The notes below the pieces were generated by a model, which searched no databases, was not told the DNA's origin, and saw only the letters and a program-made list of their open reading frames with translations. This document shows, piece by piece, positions 7,253-14,676 of a stretch of 14,676 bases of DNA. Both the position numbers and the translations under genes were made by a program. Location of the stretch: contig CALPMD020000007.1 in the NCBI GenBank assembly GCA_943324575.2, positions 1 through 14,676 on the forward strand, read 5' to 3'. Source of the stretch: Akkermansia muciniphila. Lineage in GTDB: Bacteria; Verrucomicrobiota; Verrucomicrobiia; Verrucomicrobiales; Akkermansiaceae. Position 1 is the first letter of the stretch, and each line of letters opens with the position of its first letter.

Positions 7253-8164
7253 TTGGATTGGTTTCTGCAACAGACGATCAACGGGCTCGGCTTGGGCGCG
7301 ATTTATGCACTGATCGCCCTCGGTTACACGATGGTTTACGGGGTGCTGCGCTTCATCAACTTTGCCCACAGCGACGTCTTGATGCTTGGTGCATTCACTG
7401 CTTTTTACATCACGCCGAAGATTGAAAGGCTCCTTGGTGCCCAATCGGCTCTGGGTTGCATTTTGGTGTTCGTGGTAGCGGCGATCTTGTGCGCCTGCTT
7501 CGGCATGTTGATCGAGCGTCTGGCATATCGGCCCCTGCGCAATCGACCGAAACTTACGGTTCTGATCACCGCCATCGGTGTCTCGCTGCTGATCGAATTT
7601 ACGGCTCAGAACGAAAAAGCCTTTGGTGCGGCCCCAGTGCCGTTTCCGCAACTTCTCCCGGAACATGCCATTCGTTTTGGGAATCTGGTCGTTTCCAGCA
7701 ATGACGTGCTGACAGTGGGTGTGACTATCGTCTTGTTAGGCGCGATGTGGTGGGTTGTTCAAAAGACCCGCGTTGGCACGGCGATGCGCGCCGTTTCCTA
7801 CAACCAGCAGGCGGCCTCGCTGATGGGAGTGCCGGTGGATCGGATCATTTCATTTACCTTTGGTCTGGGCTCCGCGCTGGCAGCTATCGCAGGGATTCTT
7901 TACGCGATCAAGGCTCCGGGCATCGAGCCGTTGATGGGGGTGCAGCCCGGCCTGCGAGCATTCATTGCGGCTGTACTAGGCGGTATTGGAAATCTCCCCG
8001 GCGCTGTGCTGGGTGGAGTACTCCTTGGGTTATTGGAAACTTTCGCTGGTGGCATTCCAGCGCTATCCAACTACCGCGATGCCATTGCATTTGGTATCCT
8101 CATTTTGATTCTGCTATTTAAGCCTGCCGGCCTTCTAGGTCGCTCATCCGTTGAAAAAGTCTGA
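7253..8164 (+). CDS. livH: Branched-chain amino-acid-type ABC transporter permease LivH
   Basis: An inner-membrane permease subunit, 303 residues (E. coli LivH is about 308). The start is a TTG; an in-frame TAG lies only 4-6 bases upstream (7247-7249), and the TTG gives the expected N-terminus (MDWFLQQTINGLGLGAIYAL), so no longer start is possible. The family signature follows at residues about 11-47 (GYTMVYGVLRFINFAH), with Ser in FAHSD where Gly is usual. The protein is mostly hydrophobic, with about eight membrane segments. The cytoplasmic loop contains RVGTAMRAVSYNQQAASLMGV (about 179-199), the coupling segment that contacts the ATPases, and LRAFIAAVLGGIGNLPGAVLGG comes near the end. Its stop overlaps the start of livM (TGATG, one base), which suggests translational coupling. 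Confidence 0.95.
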   Translation: MDWFLQQTINGLGLGAIYALIALGYTMVYGVLRFINFAHSDVLMLGAFTAFYITPKIERLLGAQSALGCILVFVVAAILCACFGMLIERLAYRPLRNRPKLTVLITAIGVSLLIEFTAQNEKAFGAAPVPFPQLLPEHAIRFGNLVVSSNDVLTVGVTIVLLGAMWWVVQKTRVGTAMRAVSYNQQAASLMGVPVDRIISFTFGLGSALAAIAGILYAIKAPGIEPLMGVQPGLRAFIAAVLGGIGNLPGAVLGGVLLGLLETFAGGIPALSNYRDAIAFGILILILLFKPAGLLGRSSVEKV

Positions 8165-9087
8165 TGCCATTGATCGGAGCAAAACGCTGGCTGTTGTTAG
8201 GTATCGCGATCGCGGTGGTAGCATCGTATTTTAGCCCGCAGTTTAATCGCTATTATCTAGGCGTGGTGATTGATGTTGGCATCGCGATCATTCTCGCGAC
8301 CAGCCTGAATCTGATCAACGGACACACCGGCCAGTTCAGCCTTGGTCACGCAGGGTTCATGGCGGTCGGTGGATTTTTCTCTGCCTACATCTCCCTGCAT
8401 GCGGGTGGAGTGATCGATGCGTTCTGGTACTTTCCGGTGGTTCTGATCGCTGGCGGTCTGCTCTCCGCAGGGGTAGGATTGCTCGTGGGTGTGCCGTCGC
8501 TGCGGCTTCGCGGCGATTATCTGGCAATCGTCACGCTGGGCTTTGGAGAAATCATTCGTGTTGTCGCCCAAAACACCGAGGCCATCGGTGCGGCCAGCGG
8601 TCTCAAGGGGATTCCAAAACTCACCAACCTAGGTTGGACCTTCGGTTTTGCCGCTATCACGATTTATGCGATTTCATCGCTCGTGAATTCCACCTATGGG
8701 CGGGCATTTATCGCGGTCCATGATGACGAAATCGCGGCCGAGTCGAACGGGGTGGATACCACGCGTACCAAGGTCACTGCCTTCGTAACGGGAGCTTTTT
8801 TCGCTGGTATTGCGGGTGGGCTATACGCACACCACAAACAATTCCTTTCGCCCACGGGGTTCGATTGGCTGAAGTCCATAGATATTGTGGTGATGGTGAT
8901 CCTTGGCGGGATGGGGCGCACGGTCGGGGTTATTTCCGCAGCGATCCTGCTGACCTTGATGCCTGAGTTTCTCCGTGAATTCTCGGAATACCGTATGATC
9001 ATTTACGCAATGCTAATCATCCTTTTGATGCTTCTGCGTCCCGCGGGATTATTCGCGATCAACCTCAAACGCCGCAAACAGTCGTGA
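8164..9087 (+). CDS. livM: Branched-chain amino-acid-type ABC transporter permease LivM
   Basis: The second inner-membrane permease subunit, forming the translocation channel with LivH. It has 307 residues, lacking the long N-terminal extension of E. coli LivM (425) but of the usual size in many bacteria. The family signature NLINGHTGQFSLGHAGFMAVG lies at about residues 49-69. Further conserved segments are GDYLAIVTLGFGEIIR in the middle and YGRAFIAVHDDEIAAESNGVD, the EAA-like loop facing the ATPases. FDWLKSIDIVVMVILGGMGR and RPAGLF follow near the end. The ATG shares its A with the stop codon of livH, and the end overlaps the GTG of livG by four bases (GTGA), so all three are almost certainly translated from one mRNA. 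Confidence 0.95.
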   Translation: MPLIGAKRWLLLGIAIAVVASYFSPQFNRYYLGVVIDVGIAIILATSLNLINGHTGQFSLGHAGFMAVGGFFSAYISLHAGGVIDAFWYFPVVLIAGGLLSAGVGLLVGVPSLRLRGDYLAIVTLGFGEIIRVVAQNTEAIGAASGLKGIPKLTNLGWTFGFAAITIYAISSLVNSTYGRAFIAVHDDEIAAESNGVDTTRTKVTAFVTGAFFAGIAGGLYAHHKQFLSPTGFDWLKSIDIVVMVILGGMGRTVGVISAAILLTLMPEFLREFSEYRMIIYAMLIILLMLLRPAGLFAINLKRRKQS

Positions 9088-9857
9088 GTGTTCCGCTGCT
9101 AGAGTTAGATAAAGTAACCATTCAATTTGGTGGTCTCACAGCGGTCTCCGAGCTCAGCCTGGTTATCGGCGATGGGGAGTTGATGGGTCTGATCGGCCCG
9201 AACGGCGCTGGTAAAACGACCGCGTTCAATTTGATTACGGGTGTCTATCAGCCGACTGCGGGAGCGATTCGTTTCGCGGGCAAAGACACCGTCGGAACCA
9301 AACCAAACCGTCTCGCCGGCTACGGCATCGCCCGAACATTTCAAAATATCCGTCTTTTTCGAAGCCTCAGCGTGCTCGACAACATCCGCGTGGCTGCGCG
9401 GCTCCATAATGGCGAGGGCTACTTCAGTGCGCTTTGGCGCGGCAAAGGTTGGCAAGACGCCGAGGCCGAAACAGAGAAGAATGCGCTAGAACTCCTCGAG
9501 ATTTTCAAGCTCGCCCAGTACCGAGACGAACTCGCAGTCTCCCTGCCCTATGGTGACCAAAGGCGACTCGAGATCGTCCGTGCCCTCGCCACCCGGCCAC
9601 GGCTTCTGCTTCTCGATGAACCCGCCGCCGGCATGAATCCCTCCGAAAAGGAAGATCTGATGCGTCTGATTCGGTTTGTCAAAGAACGCTACCAACTCGC
9701 CGTGCTTTTGGTGGAGCACGACATGAAGGTGGTCATGGGTATCTGCGAGCGGATCGCTGTTCTCGAATATGGCGTGAAGATTGCGGAGGGCTCGCCGAAG
9801 GAAATCCAAGTCCATCCGAAGGTGATCGAAGCCTACCTGGGCGCTTCGGCCGTTTGA
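9084..9857 (+). CDS. livG: Branched-chain amino-acid-type ABC transporter ATPase LivG
   Basis: One of the two cytoplasmic ATPases that power the LivHM importer, 257 residues (E. coli 255). Walker A is GPNGAGKT at residues 38-45 and the Q-loop is in RTFQNIRLF (84-92). The ABC signature has the LivG form [12 protein letters not shown] (153-164) instead of LSGGQ. Walker B is LLLLDEP (174-180), followed by AAGMNPSE, and the switch His is His212 ([10 protein letters not shown]). This PYGDQ/GMNP combination separates LivG from LivF. The start is a GTG inside the end of livM; the overlap and the conserved N-terminus ([15 protein letters not shown]) support it. There is no Shine-Dalgarno sequence, so expression probably depends on coupling to livM. 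Confidence 0.96.
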   Translation: MSVPLLELDKVTIQFGGLTAVSELSLVIGDGELMGLIGPNGAGKTTAFNLITGVYQPTAGAIRFAGKDTVGTKPNRLAGYGIARTFQNIRLFRSLSVLDNIRVAARLHNGEGYFSALWRGKGWQDAEAETEKNALELLEIFKLAQYRDELAVSLPYGDQRRLEIVRALATRPRLLLLDEPAAGMNPSEKEDLMRLIRFVKERYQLAVLLVEHDMKVVMGICERIAVLEYGVKIAEGSPKEIQVHPKVIEAYLGASAV

Positions 9858-9890
9858 AGATACGCGGTATCATTGACCCTCACATCAACC

Positions 9891-10598
9891 ATGCTTTCAG
9901 TCGAAAATCTCCGCGTTTCCTACGGTGCAATCAAAGCCATCCACGGCGTCAGTCTGAAGGTGCCTCAGGGCAGCATCGTGACTCTCATTGGGGCGAATGG
10001 TGCAGGGAAGTCCACCATCTTGCGCGCTCTATCTGGCTTGGTGAAGCCGGCTTCCGGTTCCATCCTTTATGATGGGCAGGAAATCTCGAAACTTTCACCC
10101 GACAAGATTGTCGCCCGTGGCCTTTGCCATGTGCCCGAGGGGCGTATGGTCTTTGCCAACCTCACGGTTCATGAGAATCTTCGCATGGGAGCCTACCTTC
10201 AGCACGACCGTAAATGGATCGCGGAGCAGACCGACTACGTCTTCGGCCTCTTTCCGCGTCTCAAGGAGCGCGAAAACCAGTCAGCTGGAACGCTTTCCGG
10301 CGGCGAGCAACAGATGCTAGCCATTGGCCGTGCCTTACTCAGCAAGCCCAAGTTTCTCATGCTTGATGAGCCGTCTCTTGGAATCGCACCGCTCTTGGTG
10401 AAAACTATTTTTGAACGGATCATTGAGATCAACCGTGAACAAGGCCTGACCATTCTTCTCGTCGAACAGAACGCCAATCTGGCTCTCGATGTTTCACACT
10501 ACGCCTATGTGCTAGAAACTGGTAGAATTCTTCTCGAGGGGCCTTCCTCGCAACTCAAGGCCAACCCTCAGGTTCAAGCCAGCTATCTCGGTGCCTAG
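9891..10598 (+). CDS. livF: Branched-chain amino-acid-type ABC transporter ATPase LivF
   Basis: The second ATPase of the importer, 235 residues (E. coli 237). I prefer the ATG at 9891, which gives the standard LivF N-terminus (MLSVENLRVSYGAIKAIHGV), over an in-frame TTG 18 bases upstream. Walker A is GANGAGKS (34-41), followed by HVPEGRMVFANLTVHENL (80-97), a stretch typical of LivF. The signature LSGGEQQMLAIGRAL is at 135-149, Walker B FLMLDEPSLGIAP at 155-167, and VEQNANLAL at 191-199 (Gln replaces the switch His, as is usual in LivF). It follows livG after 33 bases and ends the operon. Its TAG overlaps the TAG of the convergent GH130 gene, and no terminator lies between the two genes. Confidence 0.96.
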   Translation: MLSVENLRVSYGAIKAIHGVSLKVPQGSIVTLIGANGAGKSTILRALSGLVKPASGSILYDGQEISKLSPDKIVARGLCHVPEGRMVFANLTVHENLRMGAYLQHDRKWIAEQTDYVFGLFPRLKERENQSAGTLSGGEQQMLAIGRALLSKPKFLMLDEPSLGIAPLLVKTIFERIIEINREQGLTILLVEQNANLALDVSHYAYVLETGRILLEGPSSQLKANPQVQASYLGA

Positions 10599-12055
10599 CA
10601 GGGGGATAACGAATTGAGGATCTCATCCAAGTCGATGCTGACAATAGCAGTGGCTTTGTCACTCATGGCATAGGGGAGGATGATCTTGTTGTCGTGCAAC
10701 ATGGATCCGCAGCTATACACGACATTGGGCACGTAGCCTTCGCGTTCGTTTCCTTCCGCGGAAAGGAGCGGATTCTGAAGCCTCCCGATCAGTTTGGTGG
10801 GATCATCCAGGTCGAGCAGGGCTGCCCCGATGCAATATTTGCGCATCGGCCCAACACCGTGGGTGATGACCAACCAGCCGGCCTTCGTTTCGATCGGCGA
10901 GCCACAGTTGCCGATCTTCACCGATTCCCAGACCTGTGCAGGGCGCATCAGGATCTGTGGATCACTCCAAAAGTGGGGGTTGTCCGAAAACATGATGAAA
11001 AGGTTTTCGTCATCTTGACGCGATAACATGGCATAGCGACCGTTAATCCTTCTTGGGAAAATCGCCATGCCTTTGTTCTGCACAGCGCTGCCATTGAGCG
11101 TGAGGATTCGGAAATTGATGAAATCATGCGTCTCAATGAATTGCGGGAGAATGGCGCGTCCGTTGTAGGCGGTGTAGGTGGCGTAATAGATCTCCGTGCC
11201 ATCGTCCTCCGTGAAGAGGACAAAGCGCGCATCCTCGATGCCGTTGCTTTCGTTGGAAGAGACCGGAAAAATAATGCGTTCACTGATGCCGAGATTGGGC
11301 GGAAATTGAAGTTCATAGTTCGAATCAGCAAGCCACTGAATGCAATCGAGTGTCCGCTGGAGTTCGTGCAGGTTCGCTTGGTTTTCGCTTCGTACCGTAT
11401 CCACGCTTCGGTTCAAATCGCTGCGGGTAAAGTTTGCTTCGAGCGGTTGTATGACTTCCGTGGCATAGTCATTGTTGAATCCCATCTCGTATAACTTGAG
11501 AACGAAATTTCGTTTTCGATAGCTTGGGTTTGGAACGATTTCCGGCAAGGTCACGAATCGAGAAATTGGATCCAGGGTGATTTCACCATTGCGATTGATG
11601 ATTCCTGAGCGGAATTCAATGGATGAAATGTGACCTTCACCCGTGGCGCGCAGGCTCATGATAAAGCGCAAGCCTCCTTCAGGGACCCCGTCTTGATCAG
11701 GATGCGGCACGATGGAGGGATTGAACAGTGCTGCCGATTCCAATGAGTATTCGCCGGAAAAAAGCGCACCGATCAGCAGTTGCCTTGGTTTAGACAGTGG
11801 CCGCTGGGTGAATATATACGGCAGTACCTTGGCGTGGTGGGCTGTTAGAAGTGCGTCGATGTCATAGTGACGCGAATCAAACTCCTGATGCACGGCAGCG
11901 AGTTTTTCGGTCACCTCCTCGTCGGTCAGTTCCAGTGCGCGGCCAATGATGGCGGTGATGCGCAGTGCATCAAGGGGAATGAAGGAACGAATCAGTACCC
12001 GCGCACTTTCAGGTAGCAAAATGATGTCATGTCGATGGAGCTGGATTGATTTCAT
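10595..12055 (-). CDS. GH130-family glycosidase/mannoside phosphorylase homologue
   Basis: A 486-residue protein whose second half is a GH130 five-bladed propeller. GH130 enzymes phosphorolyse or hydrolyse beta-mannosides. Seen are GIEDARFVLF (residues 272-281; Asp275 sits at the general-acid position of the usual G-x-E-D-P-R motif), EIYYATYTAYNGR (288-300), and FPRRINGRYAMLSRQ (333-347). GNCGSPIETKAGWLVITHGVG (382-402) and YCIGAALLDLDDPTKLIGR (407-425) follow. The first blade (FNPSIVPHP, about 111-119) is preceded by about 105 mostly helical residues, and a second helical insert lies at about 180-245, so it belongs to a longer form than the best-studied members. It has no signal peptide, so it is probably cytoplasmic. 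Its ATG overlaps the TGA of the glycosyltransferase gene (ATGA), indicating a coupled pair. The family is confident; substrate and hydrolase-versus-phosphorylase choice are open. Confidence 0.87.
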   Translation of the reverse strand: MKSIQLHRHDIILLPESARVLIRSFIPLDALRITAIIGRALELTDEEVTEKLAAVHQEFDSRHYDIDALLTAHHAKVLPYIFTQRPLSKPRQLLIGALFSGEYSLESAALFNPSIVPHPDQDGVPEGGLRFIMSLRATGEGHISSIEFRSGIINRNGEITLDPISRFVTLPEIVPNPSYRKRNFVLKLYEMGFNNDYATEVIQPLEANFTRSDLNRSVDTVRSENQANLHELQRTLDCIQWLADSNYELQFPPNLGISERIIFPVSSNESNGIEDARFVLFTEDDGTEIYYATYTAYNGRAILPQFIETHDFINFRILTLNGSAVQNKGMAIFPRRINGRYAMLSRQDDENLFIMFSDNPHFWSDPQILMRPAQVWESVKIGNCGSPIETKAGWLVITHGVGPMRKYCIGAALLDLDDPTKLIGRLQNPLLSAEGNEREGYVPNVVYSCGSMLHDNKIILPYAMSDKATAIVSIDLDEILNSLSPC

Positions 12056-14328
12056 GCGTGGCTCGGATTAGGGGAGATTTGCGCCTGATTCATGGCAGCC
12101 AGTGCCAATTGAAAAGCGAGTGATGACTCTGCACCCTGGTTTGCATTGACGCGGTCGTGATGCAGTCCATCGCCACAGCCTCCGGTGTATGGGTCATAGA
12201 GGGGGAGACCTTGGTCGTTGCGACCAAGAAACCATTCAAAGGCACATTTGGCTTCATCGAGCCAGAATGGTTCGTCGGTCATGCGGAATGCGTCCAGACA
12301 TGCGGCCACCATCGCCTGTGCCTCGACGGGTTGTTGGTCAAATTCTGCGCGGATGCCGTTTCTCTTATAAAAGCCGTTGCTGCCAATGGGGCGGAAATGG
12401 CCGTCCTCGGATTTTTGCATGGTGCTGAGCCAACGTAGCGACTTAAGCCCAATCTCGAGCGCTTCCTCATCTCCCCACGTCTTTCCACTGAGGATTAAGG
12501 CCTGACAGAGCCTCGCGTTGTCGTAAGTCGCTGCGGGCTCAAACCACGGCCAATCCGCTGTCGCATAATTTTTCCAAAGGGACACCAAGCGACGAGTCAA
12601 GAGTTTGCCGATCGTATTGGCCTGTGCGTCTTCGGGTGAACTCCGTAAATACTCTTCAATCCCTAACAGGGAGAATGCCCAGGCCCGCGGCGATGTGAAT
12701 GATTCCACAGCCGGCAATCCGTGTTTCAATAGTTGGGCGCTCAACAGGCGATGGCCGACATTGTCAGAGCGTCCAGCACCGACGCCAAGTGCCCACAGTG
12801 CCCTGCCGTGACTATCCTCGCTGCCCACATCCTCGAGCCATTGTCTTCCATGGCTCATGAAGTTGCGAAAGCGCCCGGTCTCGCGGTCCAAGGCGGCGGC
12901 GAGGAATGCGAGATAGCTGGTCGCCAGATGGCTGAGATGGCCTTGCTCGGTCAACAGATTGCATAAAATGTAGGCGCGTGCATTGTCGTCGGTGCAGTAG
13001 CCCTCGTGAAAATTGGGCACGTTGTATGTCGCGTGCTGGAAGATTCCCGTGCCGTCGCTCATGCGGATGACGTGGTCGAGTCGCAGTGGAGGTAGATCGT
13101 ACGAGCATCTCGCTGCAGACAATGCCGAAGAACGCTGTGCCCTATGATAAGCTCCCCGTGCTTTTTCAAAGGACTCAAGATATCGCTTGGCCACTGCCGG
13201 CCAAATCGAACCTCTTCCGTGTTGGTAAGCCTGCTGCCGAGTCTGAGCGAGGTGGGTTGGATCGTCGAGGTAAGCGCACACGGCGTCTGCTATCGCCTGA
13301 GGATCACGGAAGGGGACCAATTTCCCACGATCCTCCGCCAACAACTCTTGCGCGTGCCAATAGGGTGTGGAGACCACTGCATTGCCCGCCCCAAAAACAT
13401 GGGCCAGCGTGCCGGAGGTGATCTGCGCCTCGTTCAAATAAGGCGTTAGATAGAGATCGGTGGCGTTGATGAATTCCGTGAGATCTTCCGTTGAGACGAA
13501 ATGATTGTAAAACATGACGTGTTCATTCACCCCGCGATCCTCGGCCAGTTGCTCCAAACTCAGTCGGTAGCTTTCTCCTTCCCGATTTACCAGATGTGGG
13601 TGCGTGGCACCTAACACCAGATAGACCACGTCCGGATGCCTGCTCACGATTTCGGGCAGGGCTTCGATTACATACTCAATGCCCTTGCCCGGACCTAATA
13701 GGCCGTAGGTTAGCAACACCGTGCGCCCTTGAGCGCTGAAGCGGGCTTTGAATGAATCCGAATCGACAAAATCCGTGTCAGGAATGCCATGGGGGATGAT
13801 GTCGACCATTTCATCGGGCACGCCGTAGGTTTCCCGCAGGATCTCTGCACCCTTACTGGCCATCACCACCAATCGGGTGCTAAGCCGCAGCAGTTCCTCC
13901 ATCACGTGGCGCTGTTCGAGGTTGGGCTCGCTTAGAACGGTGTGCAAGGTCGTCACGATTGGCATTCTTACCTTGCTAAGCATGGACAGCAGGTGGCTGC
14001 CTGCGGGCCCACCAAAGATGCCAAACTCATGCTGGACACAGAGCAGCTCGGTGCGTTGGGTGTTGAGGTAATCCGCCGCTTGCCGGTAGGTGGCGAGATC
14101 GTTTTGGGGAATCTCAAATCGCACCCGCGGTGGGTAAGGGTAGCCATCGGCCCGGTCATTCACGGCGGCGGCGAAGCACTCCGCTCCAGGTATTGAATCG
14201 CTCACCGCCTCGCATAGGTCATGGGTGAAAGTAGCGATGCCGCAACGTCTGGGCTCATAACCACCCACAAAAGCCACGCAATCAAACGGCGCGACCCCTT
14301 CGGAGAAAATCGATTCAGGTAAATCCAC
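12052..14328 (-). CDS. GT4-family glycosyltransferase fused to a C-terminal helical toroid-like domain
   Basis: A 758-residue two-domain cytoplasmic protein. Residues about 17-390 are a GT-B glycosyltransferase of family 4. They contain GGYEPRRCGIATFTHDL (22-38), VQHEFGIFGGPAGSH (98-112), TLHTVLSEPN, and PHGIPDTDF (179-187). GLLGPGKGIEYVIEAL (209-224) is the donor-binding loop, and YLNEAQITSGTLAHVFGAG (297-315) carries the family's acidic motif. Residues about 410-745 form a separate domain with recurring acidic motifs (YCTDDNARAY, EDSHGRALWALG, TYDNARLCQALI, QPVEAQAM, NQGAESSLAFQLAL), spaced like the inner helices of an (alpha/alpha)6 barrel. A GT4 domain joined to such a 'YC.DDNARA' domain next to GH130 is a recurring bacterial pairing. 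The GTG start is supported by AGGA seven bases upstream and a stop codon shortly before that. It lies upstream of and overlaps the GH130 gene. Sugar donor and product are unknown; mannose is suggested only by the partner. Confidence 0.85.
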   Translation of the reverse strand: MDLPESIFSEGVAPFDCVAFVGGYEPRRCGIATFTHDLCEAVSDSIPGAECFAAAVNDRADGYPYPPRVRFEIPQNDLATYRQAADYLNTQRTELLCVQHEFGIFGGPAGSHLLSMLSKVRMPIVTTLHTVLSEPNLEQRHVMEELLRLSTRLVVMASKGAEILRETYGVPDEMVDIIPHGIPDTDFVDSDSFKARFSAQGRTVLLTYGLLGPGKGIEYVIEALPEIVSRHPDVVYLVLGATHPHLVNREGESYRLSLEQLAEDRGVNEHVMFYNHFVSTEDLTEFINATDLYLTPYLNEAQITSGTLAHVFGAGNAVVSTPYWHAQELLAEDRGKLVPFRDPQAIADAVCAYLDDPTHLAQTRQQAYQHGRGSIWPAVAKRYLESFEKARGAYHRAQRSSALSAARCSYDLPPLRLDHVIRMSDGTGIFQHATYNVPNFHEGYCTDDNARAYILCNLLTEQGHLSHLATSYLAFLAAALDRETGRFRNFMSHGRQWLEDVGSEDSHGRALWALGVGAGRSDNVGHRLLSAQLLKHGLPAVESFTSPRAWAFSLLGIEEYLRSSPEDAQANTIGKLLTRRLVSLWKNYATADWPWFEPAATYDNARLCQALILSGKTWGDEEALEIGLKSLRWLSTMQKSEDGHFRPIGSNGFYKRNGIRAEFDQQPVEAQAMVAACLDAFRMTDEPFWLDEAKCAFEWFLGRNDQGLPLYDPYTGGCGDGLHHDRVNANQGAESSLAFQLALAAMNQAQISPNPSHA

Positions 14329-14335
14329 CCTTGAA

Positions 14336-14339
14336 TCCT
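14336..14339 (-). promoter_or_regulatory. Ribosome binding site of the glycosyltransferase gene
   Basis: AGGA on the minus strand, seven bases before the GTG at 14328. It decides the start: an in-frame TAG overlaps this site (14338-14340), so no earlier start exists. It is one of the few recognisable Shine-Dalgarno sequences in the window. Confidence 0.55.
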
Positions 14340-14417
14340 ATCTCAAATCCATCGCTTCACGCAATCATCCTTTCATTCGCCACGTTGCCAACTCTTTGAA
14401 ATTAAGAATCCTAAATC

Positions 14418-14451
14418 AAAAAAAGCGGGCTCTTCATCTCGAAGAGCCCGC
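14418..14451 (-). terminator. Rho-independent terminator of the aminotransferase gene
   Basis: Read on the minus strand, a perfect 11-base-pair GC-rich stem (GCGGGCTCTTC/GAAGAGCCCGC, at 14425-14435 and 14441-14451) with a five-base loop is followed by seven T residues (14424-14418). It begins 25 bases past the stop codon of the class V aminotransferase. It should insulate the glycosyltransferase/GH130 operon from that gene. On the plus strand no T-run follows, so it acts in one direction. Confidence 0.93.
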
Positions 14452-14476
14452 CTCATGAACGTTCAGAATAAGTGCC

Positions 14477-14676
14477 TCAGCCGAGGATCGAGTCCATGGC
14501 ATCAATGAGTTCCTGCATGGTAGCCTCGGTTTCGTTGCCCATGTTCGAGATTCGGAAAGTGGTTCCTTTGATTTTTCCGTAGCCGCCGTTGATCAGAAAA
14601 CCATATTGATTTTTTAAATTTTTGATGAAGCCGGACAGGTCAAAACCATCAGGAGTTTTAAAGCATGTTAGCGCGA
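14477..14676 (-). CDS. Class V PLP-dependent aminotransferase, C-terminal part (5' truncated)
   Basis: The last 65 complete codons and the stop of a gene that enters from the right edge; the first two bases of the frame (14675-14676) belong to an incomplete codon. The peptide contains FKTPDGFDLSGFIKNLKNQ, then YGFLINGGYGKIKGTTFRIS, then NMGNETEATMQELIDAMDSI. This G-Y-G-K-(I/L)-K-G-x-T-F-R-I-x-x-M-G block is the C-terminal signature of class V aminotransferases of the alanine/serine-glyoxylate type, where the TFRI arginine region helps bind the substrate carboxylate. The PLP-binding lysine and most of the enzyme lie outside the window, so substrate cannot be told. Soluble hydrogenase small-subunit-like and phosphonate aminotransferase relatives share this architecture. 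A strong intrinsic terminator follows 25 bases after the stop. Confidence 0.85.
   Translation of the reverse strand, partial: ALTCFKTPDGFDLSGFIKNLKNQYGFLINGGYGKIKGTTFRISNMGNETEATMQELIDAMDSILG

Noticed and set aside
11126..11494. A 122-codon plus-strand open frame inside the GH130 gene.
   Set aside because: It is opposite the propeller part of GH130, whose motifs are intact; no promoter or start signal favours it.
14363..14391. TTGGCA (minus strand) as a -35 box for the glycosyltransferase operon.
   Set aside because: The hexamer at the right spacing, ATGATT, matches the -10 consensus in only two positions.

Overview
The window looks like a chromosomal segment of a Gram-negative bacterium with moderately high GC. 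Two lipoprotein signal peptides, an exported TPR protein and a Deg9-type PDZ protein all point to a two-membrane cell. Most starts lack a clear Shine-Dalgarno sequence, and DapB is of a shortened type. A Verrucomicrobiota or other PVC-group host would fit, but that is inference from style and not from a marker gene. I see no rRNA, tRNA, CRISPR array, transposase or phage gene.

Left part (1-5900, all + strand). The 3' end of a sigma-54-dependent activator (AAA+ domain plus Fis-type helix-turn-helix) is followed by a large exported TPR-repeat protein. Next comes dapB, the diaminopimelate/lysine pathway reductase, and then a lipoprotein with a Deg/HtrA-like fold and two PDZ regions whose protease triad appears to be lost. 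A small protein of unknown function closes this part.

Middle (5895-10598, + strand). A 156-base gap upstream of livK holds a 19-base direct repeat pair flanking a 68-base imperfect inverted repeat. It leads into a complete branched-chain amino-acid-type ABC importer in the order livK-livH-livM-livG-livF: binding lipoprotein, two permeases, two ATPases. Several of its genes overlap or nearly abut, which indicates one transcription unit.

Right part (10595-14676, all - strand). A two-gene operon faces the importer tail to tail: a GT4 glycosyltransferase fused to a C-terminal helical toroid-like domain, then a GH130-type mannoside phosphorylase/hydrolase homologue. The two overlap by 4 bases. 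The stop codons of livF and the GH130 gene share one CTAG palindrome. Upstream, behind a strong intrinsic terminator, is the 3' end of a class V PLP aminotransferase gene.

Most of the window is recognisable metabolism and transport. The parts most worth a second look are the glycosyltransferase-toroid/GH130 pair, the apparently dead Deg9-like lipoprotein, and the repeat-flanked palindrome in front of the importer. No stretch over 300 bases lacks a gene.
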